From an uncultured Roseburia sp. (lineage in GTDB: Bacteria; Bacillota_A; Clostridia; Lachnospirales; Lachnospiraceae), in the NCBI GenBank assembly GCA_900557275.1, contig USRX01000011.1, positions 1 to 59,378 of the forward strand: a stretch of 59,378 bases of DNA, written 5' to 3'. Made by a program: the position numbers and the translations under genes. Below are positions 25,786 through 33,286 of this stretch, in pieces. The notes under the pieces were generated by a model. The model was given only the letters and a program-made list of their open reading frames with translations, made no database searches and had not been told where the DNA came from. Within the stretch, counting starts at the first letter, position 1. Each line of letters begins with the position of its first letter.

Positions 25786-26799
25786 TTATGCTAATTCAGC
25801 AAAGTATTTGATTGTACGAACCATCTGGCTTGTATAGCTGTTCTCATTGTCGTACCATGAAACAACCTGTACCTGTGTAGTTCCGTTATCAAGCGGAAGA
25901 ACCATCGTCTGAGTTGCATCAAACAGAGAACCATATCTCATACCTACGATATCAGAAGATACAATCTCATCTGTGTTGTATCCGTAAGACTCGTTAGATG
26001 CTGCTTTCATAGCTGCATTGATCTCGTCTACAGTTACGTTTCCTTCTACAACTGCATTTAAGATTGTAGTAGAACCTGTCGGGGTCGGTACACGCTGAGC
26101 AGCGCCGATCAGTTTACCTTTCAGTTCCGGAATAACAAGACCGATTGCTTTTGCAGCGCCGGTGCTGTTTGGTACGATATTAACTGCTGCTGCACGGGAT
26201 CTTCTCAGATCGCCTTTTCTCTGCGGTCCGTCAAGAGTCATCTGATCGCCTGTATATGCGTGAATTGTGCACATGATACCGGATTTGATCGGTGCAAGGT
26301 CGTTCAGAGCTTTTGTCATCGGTGCGAGGCAGTTTGTTGTACAGGAAGCAGCGGAGATGATCTTGTCATCTGCTGTCAGTGTCTCGTGGTTTACGTTATA
26401 TACGATAGTAGGAAGGTCATTTCCTGCCGGAGCAGAAATAACAACTTTCTTAGCACCTGCGTTGATGTGTGCCTGTGCTTTTTCTTTTGATGTATAGAAT
26501 CCGGAGCACTCCAGAACTACATCTACATCAAGTGCACCCCATGGGCAGTTGTTTGCATCCGGCTCTTTGTAGATTTTGATCTCTTTGCCATCTACTGTAA
26601 TTGAATCTTCGCCGGCAGATACGGTTGCTGCTTTCTCATATGTTCCCTGTGAAGAATCATATTTTAAAAGATGTGCAAGCATTTTCGGGCTTGTCAGATC
26701 GTTGATTGCTACGACTTCATAACCTTCTGCTCCGAACATCTGTCTGAATGCCAGACGACCGATACGTCCAAATCCATTAATTGCTACTTTTACTGCCAT
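25786..26799 (-). CDS. gap: Glyceraldehyde-3-phosphate dehydrogenase
   Basis: Oxidative phosphorylation of glyceraldehyde 3-phosphate with NAD+. Seen: the NAD site [14 protein letters not shown] (8-21), INDL with the NAD-selecting aspartate, catalytic Cys153 in [20 protein letters not shown] with the catalytic His, the phosphate site [20 protein letters not shown], and WYDNENSY near the end. Length 337 is typical of glycolytic type I GAPDH. It is the first gene of the operon, with TAGGAGGA 7 bases before the ATG and a leader of about 98 bases holding a Fur-family-like palindrome. The 3' end including the stop lies in a short tandem duplication. Confidence 0.98.
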   Translation of the reverse strand: MAVKVAINGFGRIGRLAFRQMFGAEGYEVVAINDLTSPKMLAHLLKYDSSQGTYEKAATVSAGEDSITVDGKEIKIYKEPDANNCPWGALDVDVVLECSGFYTSKEKAQAHINAGAKKVVISAPAGNDLPTIVYNVNHETLTADDKIISAASCTTNCLAPMTKALNDLAPIKSGIMCTIHAYTGDQMTLDGPQRKGDLRRSRAAAVNIVPNSTGAAKAIGLVIPELKGKLIGAAQRVPTPTGSTTILNAVVEGNVTVDEINAAMKAASNESYGYNTDEIVSSDIVGMRYGSLFDATQTMVLPLDNGTTQVQVVSWYDNENSYTSQMVRTIKYFAELA

Positions 26800-26837
26800 T
26801 TTCCATTCCTCCTAGAAATTTTTTGTGACTTCTTTGC

Positions 26838-26854
26838 TGGATAATGATTATCCA
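26838..26854. promoter_or_regulatory. Fur/PerR-like box in the gap leader
   Basis: TGGATAATGATTATCCA is a perfect palindrome with 8-base arms and a 1-base centre. Its core GATAAT-n-ATTATC equals the inner part of the 7-1-7 Fur-family operator (TGATAATnATTATCA). It lies about 40-60 bases downstream of the predicted gap start site, where a bound repressor would block elongation. It could alternatively act as an RNA hairpin in the leader. Confidence 0.5.
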
Positions 26855-26903
26855 TGTTCTGGATCGCACATCTCCTCAAGGATGTCTCATCCATCTGAAA
26901 CCT

Positions 26904-26932
26904 ATTTTAACGAATTTGCCCGACAAATTCAA
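26904..26932 (-). promoter_or_regulatory. Promoter of the gap-pgk-tpiA-gpmI operon
   Basis: Minus strand: -35 TTGAAT (26932-26927), 17-base spacer, -10 TAAAAT (26909-26904). The start site would be near 26897. The spacing is exact and the position upstream of gap is right. Confidence 0.75.
26912..26930. promoter_or_regulatory. Operator-like dyad in the gap promoter spacer
   Basis: GAATTTG (26912-26918), CCCGA, CAAATTC (26924-26930): a perfect 7-bp inverted repeat lying between -35 and -10. A bound protein would occlude RNA polymerase. It does not match the CcpA cre, Rex or CggR sites as I know them, so the regulator is unknown. Confidence 0.55.
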
Positions 26933-27043
26933 TAGCTTTTCTTGCATTCCTTTAAGTTTGTTAATAATTTCACTAACGTATTTTCTTTTATATTAACTTT
27001 TCTACTATTTTTGACAGTTACCGCATTCTCATTCAACATGTTT

Positions 27044-27072
27044 TTGACAATTCATCTAACATGTTTTATTAT
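27044..27072 (+). promoter_or_regulatory. Promoter of the PHP phosphatase gene
   Basis: -35 TTGACA (27044-27049), 17 bases, -10 TATTAT (27067-27072); TATAAT at 27070 is an alternative. A direct repeat AACATGTTTT at 27035-27044 and 27058-27067 brackets the promoter and may be a regulator site. Another TTGACA lies at 27011. Confidence 0.65.
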
Positions 27073-27163
27073 AATATGTGAAAAATTTACAAAAAAAATT
27101 CTTACATTGTTAAAAAAATCACTTTCTTTCAGAACATTTACACGAAACAAGGAGAGACAACTT

Positions 27164-27964
27164 ATGATATGGGATTCACATATGCATACTAACTTTTCAG
27201 GCGACAGCGATGCGCTGCCAGAAAGCATGATCGAACAGGCAATCCATCTCGGGCTTCCGGGAATCTGCATTACCGACCATCTGGATTATGATTACCCGGA
27301 TGATCCGGATCTATTCCTGATCGACCTGCCAAAATATAGCAAAAAAATTTCTGAACTTAAAGAACAGTATCAGGATCGCATCCCGATCCATTTCGGCATT
27401 GAACTTGGGCTGCAGCCTCATCTGTCTGAAAAGTTACAGACCATTACCGCTTCTATGCCGTTTGATTTTGTCATCGGTTCTTCCCATGTCGTCCATGGCA
27501 TAGATCCGTACTATCCGCACTACTATGAAGGACGCACGGAAAAAGAAGCTTATGAAGAATATTTTTCTTCTATTCTGGAGAATCTGGAAGCGTTTTCTGA
27601 CTTTGACGCTTATGGGCATATTGACTATGTCGTGCGTTATGGTCCGGACAAAAATAAAAATTATAACTATGCTGCTTATGCAGAAGTGCTGGATGAAATC
27701 TTAAAGACGCTGATCCGCATAGACAAGGCACTGGAGGTAAATACCGCCGGTTTCAAATACGGGCTTGGACATCCGAACCCCTGTGAGGAGATCATTTCAC
27801 GGTATCACGAACTGGGCGGACGTCTGCTGACCATTGGTGCTGACGGACATGCGCTGGAACAGATTGCATGGGATTTTGATAAGATTCCGGCATTGTTAAA
27901 ATCCTGTGGTTTTGACAGTTATACCGTTTATAAAAAACGCAAGCCTGTATTTTTACCGCTTTGA
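27164..27964 (+). CDS. PHP-domain phosphatase, histidinol-phosphatase (HisK) type
   Basis: A 266-residue PHP-superfamily phosphoesterase with a trinuclear metal site: DSHMHTNFSGD (His6, His8), ITDHLDYD, GIELGL, SSHVVHG, GHIDYVVRYG and GADGHAL supply the His/Asp/Glu ligands. The best family match is HisK-type histidinol-phosphatase (L-histidinol phosphate to L-histidinol). No other his genes are near, so it may also act on another phosphate ester. I chose ATG 27164 because AAGGAGA lies upstream and the protein starts at the metal motif; the frame extends upstream without family similarity. It is divergent from gap and is followed by a bidirectional terminator. Confidence 0.85.
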   Translation: MIWDSHMHTNFSGDSDALPESMIEQAIHLGLPGICITDHLDYDYPDDPDLFLIDLPKYSKKISELKEQYQDRIPIHFGIELGLQPHLSEKLQTITASMPFDFVIGSSHVVHGIDPYYPHYYEGRTEKEAYEEYFSSILENLEAFSDFDAYGHIDYVVRYGPDKNKNYNYAAYAEVLDEILKTLIRIDKALEVNTAGFKYGLGHPNPCEEIISRYHELGGRLLTIGADGHALEQIAWDFDKIPALLKSCGFDSYTVYKKRKPVFLPL

Positions 27965-28088
27965 CAACTTTAAAGCACTCCTTACAATTTTAAATTATGC
28001 ACAGAATGTTCATTCTGCCAGTTTTAAATAGTGTCCTTATTTTCATAACCTTGTGTTCCGCTGGCTTAAAAACAGTTGAATGGATATT

Positions 28089-28142
28089 AAAATGAACTGA
28101 CGAAATATAAACTCCTATTCATATTTCATCAGTTCATTTTTA
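28089..28142. terminator. Bidirectional terminator between PHP gene and cysteine desulfurase
   Basis: AAAATGAACTGA (28089-28100) is complementary to TCAGTTCATTTT (28129-28140), with an inner GAAATAT/ATATTTC extension. T-rich flanks lie on both sides. It can serve the PHP gene on plus and the cysteine desulfurase on minus, whose stop is 31 bases away. Confidence 0.8.
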
Positions 28143-28172
28143 TTACACGCAAAATCGTTCCTTAACATTCTT

Positions 28173-29321
28173 CTACCGGATACCGCCAAGACTCTCTACA
28201 GCCCGCTTCAGAGATTCTACTGCCTGATCCAGCTCATCTTTTGTATTCTCTTCCCCCAGCGTCAGACGAAGGGCACCCATCGCTTCCCAGTCTGTTCTTC
28301 CGATGGCTTTCAGCACATGGGAAGGCTTATTGCTGCCTGTGGAACAGGCTGAGGCTGACGACACACAGATGCCGTCCATATCCAGGATTGCCGCAATAGC
28401 TGCACCGTCCATGCCCGGCAGACAGATATTCACATTTCCTGGCAAACGCCGATGAGGATGCCCATTGATCTGCACACCGGGGATTTCCTTCTTCAGACTG
28501 CTGATCATGTAATCCCTCAGACGGCTGATCTGCATACCATGAGCTTCCAGATATTCTCCGCTGATCCGTGCTGCTTCTCCGATTCCCACGATACCGGGCA
28601 CATTTTCCGTACCTGCCCGCAAACCCATTTCCTGACTTCCACCAGTTATAAAGGACTGGATCTTTTTCGGATTACGGATATACAGAAATCCCGTCCCCTT
28701 CGGTCCGCAGAATTTATGTCCGCTGGCTGTCAGAAAATCGACCTTCATCTGTGCCGGATACAATGGCACATGTCCATATGCCTGTACCGCATCCGTATGA
28801 AACAGTATCCCTCTGGCTGATGCAAACTGACCAATCTCCCGGATCGGTTCGATGGTTCCGATCTCATTATTGGCATACATCACAGAGATCAGTACCGTAT
28901 TTTTCCGCACACTCCGCTGCAATTCCTTCAGATTCACAACACCATTGTGATCTACGGAAAGCCGTGTGACCTGTACTCCCTGCGATTCCAGATCTTCACA
29001 GGTCTTTAAGATTGCCGGATGTTCGATGCTGCTGGTAATCACATGGCATCCGCCAGATGGATATCGCTGTGTGATCTTTCGCAGTACCCAGTTATTGCCT
29101 TCCGTTCCCCCGGATGTAAAATAAATGGTTTCCGGTCTGACCCGCAAGGTTTTAGCTACTTTAACTCTGGCTTCCCATATCGCATCCTTGCTGTCTGCCC
29201 CAAGTTCATAGCCAGAGGATGCATTTCCATAATACAATTTATAAAATGGAAGCATCGCTTCCACTACTTCCGGATATGGGCGTGTCGTTGCCGCATGATC
29301 CAGATATATCATTCTTCCCAT
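28173..29321 (-). CDS. Cysteine desulfurase (IscS/NifS family)
   Basis: A PLP enzyme that removes sulfur from cysteine as a persulfide for Fe-S cluster or tRNA thiolation. Visible motifs are YLDHAATT near the start, TSGGTEGNN, His101 in SSIEHPA, HTDAVQAYG, the PLP lysine Lys203 in TASGHKFCGPKGTG, and the catalytic Cys326 in SSASACSTGSNKPSHVL, in the short-loop group I arrangement. Length 382 is typical. Start MGRM at 29321 has AAGGAG 6 bases upstream. No iscU, thiI or mnmA is adjacent in the window, so its sulfur acceptor is not indicated; the gene appears to be monocistronic. Confidence 0.94.
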   Translation of the reverse strand: MGRMIYLDHAATTRPYPEVVEAMLPFYKLYYGNASSGYELGADSKDAIWEARVKVAKTLRVRPETIYFTSGGTEGNNWVLRKITQRYPSGGCHVITSSIEHPAILKTCEDLESQGVQVTRLSVDHNGVVNLKELQRSVRKNTVLISVMYANNEIGTIEPIREIGQFASARGILFHTDAVQAYGHVPLYPAQMKVDFLTASGHKFCGPKGTGFLYIRNPKKIQSFITGGSQEMGLRAGTENVPGIVGIGEAARISGEYLEAHGMQISRLRDYMISSLKKEIPGVQINGHPHRRLPGNVNICLPGMDGAAIAAILDMDGICVSSASACSTGSNKPSHVLKAIGRTDWEAMGALRLTLGEENTKDELDQAVESLKRAVESLGGIR

Positions 29322-29350
29322 GCCGTTCTCCTTCTGCTGATCTGTTTTCT

Positions 29351-29379
29351 ATTATAATTTACACTCATTTTAATATCAC
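29351..29379 (-). promoter_or_regulatory. Probable promoter of the cysteine desulfurase gene
   Basis: Minus strand: -35 GTGATA (29379-29374), 17 bases, -10 TATAAT (29356-29351). The -10 is perfect and the -35 weak. It lies in the 154-base divergent spacer with the SpoVB-like gene. Confidence 0.45.
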
Positions 29380-29475
29380 ATCATTTTCCCACACCCCAGT
29401 CTTTTCTCTGTATTCTCTGGTTCTGTTTTTCTTCAACTGCCATATACTGATAAAAAACATGCTGGTGTCGTCTGT

Positions 29476-30828
29476 ATGAAATTCAAGCTTTTCCGGAGCA
29501 GTCTGATCAAAGGTACTCTGATTCTGACGCTTGCCGGTACCCTCAGCCGCTTTATTGGCTTCTTCTATAAAATATTCCTCTCCCGCACGATTGGTGCAGA
29601 GGCGCTTGGCATTTATCAGCTTATTTTTCCACTGTTTGCGTTCTGCCTTGCCCTGTCCTGTGGCGGACTGCAGACGGCAATCTCACGGTATACCGCTTCT
29701 TCTAAAACAGACCGTATCGCCCGAAGCTATCTGACGATCGGCACAACACTCTCCCTTGTGCTTTCGTTTTGCTGTGCAATTTTTCTGTTTCGGTATGCTG
29801 ATTTTCTGAGTCTGCATCTGCTGGGCGAAGCACGCTGTGAACCCCTACTTCGCATCATGGCGGTGGCAATCCCCTTCGCCTGTATCCACGCCTGCATCAG
29901 CGGATATTACTACGGACGCAAAAAAGCCGGGATTCCTTCTGCTTCCCAGTTAGTGGAACAGCTGATCCGTGTCCTTGGCGTCTGGCTGGTATGCAGTATC
30001 CTAACAGAACAGCAGCAGGAATTTACAGCTGCCATCGCCGTGTGGGGACTTGTATTTGGCGAGGTTGCTTCTGCCCTGTTTTCCCTGACTGCACTGTCTG
30101 CGAAAAAAAATACTGTTTTCCAAAAATCTGCTTTCCAAAAATCTGCTTTCCAAAAAATAACAACTAAAGCTTTTTACGACCTGAAAGCCCGAACCAGCAA
30201 TCTATGTTCCATGGCGATTCCACTGACAATAAACCGTGTCTCCCTCAGTCTGGCGCAAAGTCTGGAAAATATCCTGATCCCGTTAAGCCTGCGTTCCTTT
30301 GGATATTCTTCTGAGGATGCCCTGAGCGTCTACGGCATCCTGACCGGCATGGTATTTTCCACGATCATGTTTCCAGCGGTACTGAGCAATTCCCTGTCTG
30401 CCATGCTGCTGCCGGAGATTGCAAAAGCCCAGGCCGAAAAAAAAGAACAACAGATTGCGCATCTCATCCGAAAAACCATCGAATCTTCTCTGGTTTTCGG
30501 ATTTTTATGCACGCTGTTGTTCTTACTTGGTGGTTCTTATATCGGCGTCTTCCTGTTTGGGAATCATCTGGCCGGCGTCTATATCCGCACCTTATCCTGG
30601 ATCAGCCCGTTTCTGTTTCTGTCCGGTACACTTTGCAGCATTTTACACGGATTTGGAAAGCCAAAAACAGTGCTTGCCTTAAACATTATCGGAAGCTGCA
30701 TTCGGATCTTCTGTATCTTTTATTTTGTTCCAATGATCGGAATCCGCGGATATCTGTGGGGCATGCTGGCAAGCCAGATCTTCACGTCACTGACCGCCTG
30801 GATCTACTTATCCAGACACACCGTTTAA
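29476..30828 (+). CDS. SpoVB/MurJ-like lipid flippase (MOP superfamily)
   Basis: A 450-residue polytopic membrane protein. The N-terminus LIKGTLILTLAGTLSRFIGFFYKIFLSRTIGAEALGIYQLIFP is the hallmark of the SpoVB / oligosaccharidyl-lipid flippase group; about 12 TM segments follow. SpoVB works in spore cortex synthesis, and relatives flip lipid II or other lipid-linked sugars. It is somewhat shorter than typical SpoVB (about 500 residues). A cytoplasmic loop near residue 215 carries a tandem repeat KSAFQKSAFQK. The ATG has only a weak binding site (GGTG). The stop codon overlaps that of ilvA on the other strand. It stands apart from the glycopolymer locus, so it is not obviously that locus's flippase. 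Confidence 0.88.
   Translation: MKFKLFRSSLIKGTLILTLAGTLSRFIGFFYKIFLSRTIGAEALGIYQLIFPLFAFCLALSCGGLQTAISRYTASSKTDRIARSYLTIGTTLSLVLSFCCAIFLFRYADFLSLHLLGEARCEPLLRIMAVAIPFACIHACISGYYYGRKKAGIPSASQLVEQLIRVLGVWLVCSILTEQQQEFTAAIAVWGLVFGEVASALFSLTALSAKKNTVFQKSAFQKSAFQKITTKAFYDLKARTSNLCSMAIPLTINRVSLSLAQSLENILIPLSLRSFGYSSEDALSVYGILTGMVFSTIMFPAVLSNSLSAMLLPEIAKAQAEKKEQQIAHLIRKTIESSLVFGFLCTLLFLLGGSYIGVFLFGNHLAGVYIRTLSWISPFLFLSGTLCSILHGFGKPKTVLALNIIGSCIRIFCIFYFVPMIGIRGYLWGMLASQIFTSLTAWIYLSRHTV
30117..30157 (+). repeat. 15-bp in-frame tandem repeat (about 2.7 copies)
   Basis: TTTCCAAAAATCTGC at 30117-30131 is repeated exactly at 30132-30146, with a partial third copy. It encodes FQKSA units in a loop of the SpoVB-like protein. 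Fifteen is a multiple of three, so length changes stay in frame. Likely slippage product. Confidence 0.8.
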
Positions 30829-32042
30829 AGAGTTGCCTGTACGCTTCTCGGACGATAACCGTTTTTCTGCAATGCAGCGATAATCTGCTGCTTATGCTCT
30901 GTACCAAATGCTTCCAGTGTGATACGAAGCTCCACTGCCGCATTTCGATTGGTGCTGACAAACTGGTTGTGCTCCAGCTTGATAACATTTCCCTGCTCTT
31001 GTGCAATAATCGCAGATACCCGGGAAAGTTCGCCCGGTTTATCCGGAAGGAGAACAGAAACGGTAAAGATACGATCACGCATGATCAGACCTTTCTGTAC
31101 AACAGAAGACATGGTAATGACATCCATGTTTCCACCGCTTAAGATAGATACGACCTTTTTGTCCTCTACATTCAGATGCTTCAGGGCTGCAACCGTCAGC
31201 AGACCGGAATTTTCCACGATCATCTTGTGATTTTCTACAAGATCCAAGAAAGCAACAATGAGTTCATCATCTTTTACCGTAATGATGTCATCGAGATTCT
31301 GCTGAATATATGTGAAAATATTGTTTCCCGGCGTCTTCACGGCAGTACCATCAGCAATGGTATTTACCATCGGCAAAGTCACTACTTTTCCTGCTTCCAG
31401 AGATGCTTTCATACAGCTTGCGCCTTCCGGTTCCACACCGATGACTTTGATCTTCGGGTTCAACAGTTTGGCAAGTGTGGATACGCCGGTGGCAAGTCCG
31501 CCACCACCGATCGGCACGAGGATATAATCTACCAAAGGAAGTTCCTTGAAGATCTCCATAGCGATAGTTCCCTGTCCGGTAGCAACTGCCAGATCGTCAA
31601 ATGGATGGATAAACGTATATCCATGCTCTTCTGCAAGCTCATAAGCTTTTGCGCATGCCTCATCGTAGACATCGCCATGCAGAACCACTTCTGCACCATA
31701 TCCTTTGGTACGGTTTACTTTGATCAGCGGTGTAGTGGTCGGCATTACGATCGTTGCCTTTACTCCGAAATGTTTTGCCGCATAAGCAACACCCTGGGCA
31801 TGGTTGCCTGCGGATGCTGTAATCAGACCTTTCTCTCTTTCCTCATCGGAAAGGGTACTGATCTTATAGTAAGCGCCACGGACTTTATAGGCACCGGTGC
31901 GCTGCATGTTTTCCGGTTTTAAATAAACCTTGTTGCCGGTCTGCTCACTGAGATACTCGCTGTAAACCAGTTTTGTTTCCTGTGTTACCTGTTTTACAAT
32001 TTCACTGGCTTCCTCAAAAGCCTTTAAAGATAACATTTCCAT
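30825..32042 (-). CDS. ilvA: Threonine ammonia-lyase (threonine dehydratase) with ACT domain
   Basis: Deaminates threonine to 2-oxobutanoate, feeding isoleucine or propionate formation. The PLP lysine is Lys53 in RTGAYKVRGAYYK; SAGNHAQGVAYAA and the phosphate-binding VPIGGGGLATG follow. A single ACT domain (about residues 330-405, starting FTVSVLLPDKPGELSRV) ends the protein. At 405 residues it belongs to the short form with one ACT-like domain, between biosynthetic IlvA (two regulatory domains) and catabolic TdcB. It follows ftsY by 36 bases and overlaps the convergent SpoVB-like gene by 4 bases at the stops (TTTAAA). Confidence 0.92.
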   Translation of the reverse strand: MEMLSLKAFEEASEIVKQVTQETKLVYSEYLSEQTGNKVYLKPENMQRTGAYKVRGAYYKISTLSDEEREKGLITASAGNHAQGVAYAAKHFGVKATIVMPTTTPLIKVNRTKGYGAEVVLHGDVYDEACAKAYELAEEHGYTFIHPFDDLAVATGQGTIAMEIFKELPLVDYILVPIGGGGLATGVSTLAKLLNPKIKVIGVEPEGASCMKASLEAGKVVTLPMVNTIADGTAVKTPGNNIFTYIQQNLDDIITVKDDELIVAFLDLVENHKMIVENSGLLTVAALKHLNVEDKKVVSILSGGNMDVITMSSVVQKGLIMRDRIFTVSVLLPDKPGELSRVSAIIAQEQGNVIKLEHNQFVSTNRNAAVELRITLEAFGTEHKQQIIAALQKNGYRPRSVQATL

Positions 32043-32078
32043 TTTGTTGCACTCCTTTTGTTTTGTTTACCTGAAAGA

Positions 32079-33068
32079 TTACTCCTGCTCTTCATCTGTC
32101 TCATTTTCTGACAGATCTACCTGAATGTCAAGTGCATCCGGATCTATATCAAATAATGCATCTACGAACTGGTCTGCATCAAATTTCTGCAGATCATCGA
32201 TCGTCTCGCCCACACCGATATATTTTACCGGGATCCCCAGTTCTGAATGGATTGCTACGGCGATACCGCCTTTGGCTGTTCCATCCATCTTTGTCAGTAC
32301 GATACCTGTGATCTCTGCCACTTCACTGAACTGTTTTGCCTGTGCAAGCGCATTCTGACCTGTTGTTCCATCCAGAACGACCAACGTCTCACGGTATGCA
32401 TCCGGATATTCTTTCTCCAAGATGCGGTTGATCTTCTTTAACTCTTCCATCAGGTTCTTTTTATTGTGAAGACGTCCGGCTGTATCACACAAAAGAACAT
32501 CTGCCTTTCTCGCCTTTGCTGCCTGTACCGCATCATAAACAACGGCTGCCGGATCTGCGCCATCCTGTCCGCTGACGATATCCACACCGGCACGGTTCGC
32601 CCATTCTACCAGCTGCTCGCCCGCTGCGGCACGGAACGTATCTGCCGCTGCAAGAATGACCTTTTTCCCCTGTGATTTCAGCTTTCCTGCAAGTTTTCCA
32701 ACCGTAGTCGTTTTCCCAACACCGTTTACACCGATGATCAGCACGACAGATTTTTCCTGTTCAAAACGATATGCTGTCTCGCCCACATCCATCTGTTCTT
32801 TGATGCTGGAGATTAGGAGTTCTTTACAGTCTGCCGGGTTTTTGATCTTATTCTCTTTTACTTTCTCTTTCAGACTTTCCAAAATCTCCTCTGTGGCATG
32901 GACGCCGATATCACCCATGATCAGAATTTCTTCCAGCTCTTCATAAAAATCATCATCAATCCGGCTGAATCCGCTGAATACAGACTCAAATCCGGATACG
33001 ATATTATCTCTGGTCTTTGTCAGACCGGCTACCAGTCGTTTAAAAAAGCCTTTCTTCTCTTCGCTCAT
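32079..33068 (-). CDS. ftsY: Signal recognition particle receptor FtsY
   Basis: SRP GTPase that docks ribosome-SRP complexes at the membrane. The N-terminal A domain is short (about 30 residues, basic and amphipathic: KGFFKRLVAGLTKTRDN). The NG domain follows, with P-loop GVNGVGKT (113-120), DTFRAAAGEQL, the G3 block DTAGRLHNKKNLM, G4 TKMDGTAKGG, and the closing GVGETIDDLQKFDADQFV. The C-terminus is acidic. Length 329 is usual for Firmicutes. It is downstream of smc in the conserved rnc-smc-ftsY order, after a 218-base spacer in which I see no clear promoter. Confidence 0.97.
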   Translation of the reverse strand: MSEEKKGFFKRLVAGLTKTRDNIVSGFESVFSGFSRIDDDFYEELEEILIMGDIGVHATEEILESLKEKVKENKIKNPADCKELLISSIKEQMDVGETAYRFEQEKSVVLIIGVNGVGKTTTVGKLAGKLKSQGKKVILAAADTFRAAAGEQLVEWANRAGVDIVSGQDGADPAAVVYDAVQAAKARKADVLLCDTAGRLHNKKNLMEELKKINRILEKEYPDAYRETLVVLDGTTGQNALAQAKQFSEVAEITGIVLTKMDGTAKGGIAVAIHSELGIPVKYIGVGETIDDLQKFDADQFVDALFDIDPDALDIQVDLSENETDEEQE

Positions 33069-33286
33069 ATCCTGTTCCTTTACTTTCTGTGCTATCTTTT
33101 AATCTGTAAACTTTTTTATAATGATAAAAACACCATACTCTGATACTACAAATCCCTGTACACAATACTCGTTACAGACTTTCTCACTAAGTGTTATTAC
33201 ACGATGTTGTCCAATATCTGTGCATAATATCCAACGTAGCTATTCATTATTTCTGCACACTCCCATTATAATAAATGATATGCCTA

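Larger units (their letters stand above)
26800..27163. other. Divergent regulatory region between gap and the PHP gene
   Basis: This 364-base stretch holds no gene. It contains, from left to right, the gap ribosome binding site, a Fur/PerR-like palindrome, the gap promoter with a dyad in its spacer, two TTGACA boxes pointing rightward, and the PHP gene's AAGGAG. A plus-strand reading frame continues the PHP frame leftward to 26942, but it is AT-rich and Phe/Leu-heavy, and I treat it as non-coding. Confidence 0.7.

Noticed and set aside
26942..27163. N-terminal extension of the PHP protein to 340 residues
   Set aside because: The extension covers the promoter region, is AT-rich, and the family begins at the DSHMH motif with a good binding site before ATG 27164.
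28002..28017. Inverted repeat CAGAAT-GTTC-ATTCTG after the PHP gene
   Set aside because: Short, no T-run, and the strong terminator further downstream explains 3'-end formation.
33069..33286. Search for a small gene or promoter between smc and ftsY
   Set aside because: Only very short frames and no -35/-10 pair at good spacing; left unannotated.
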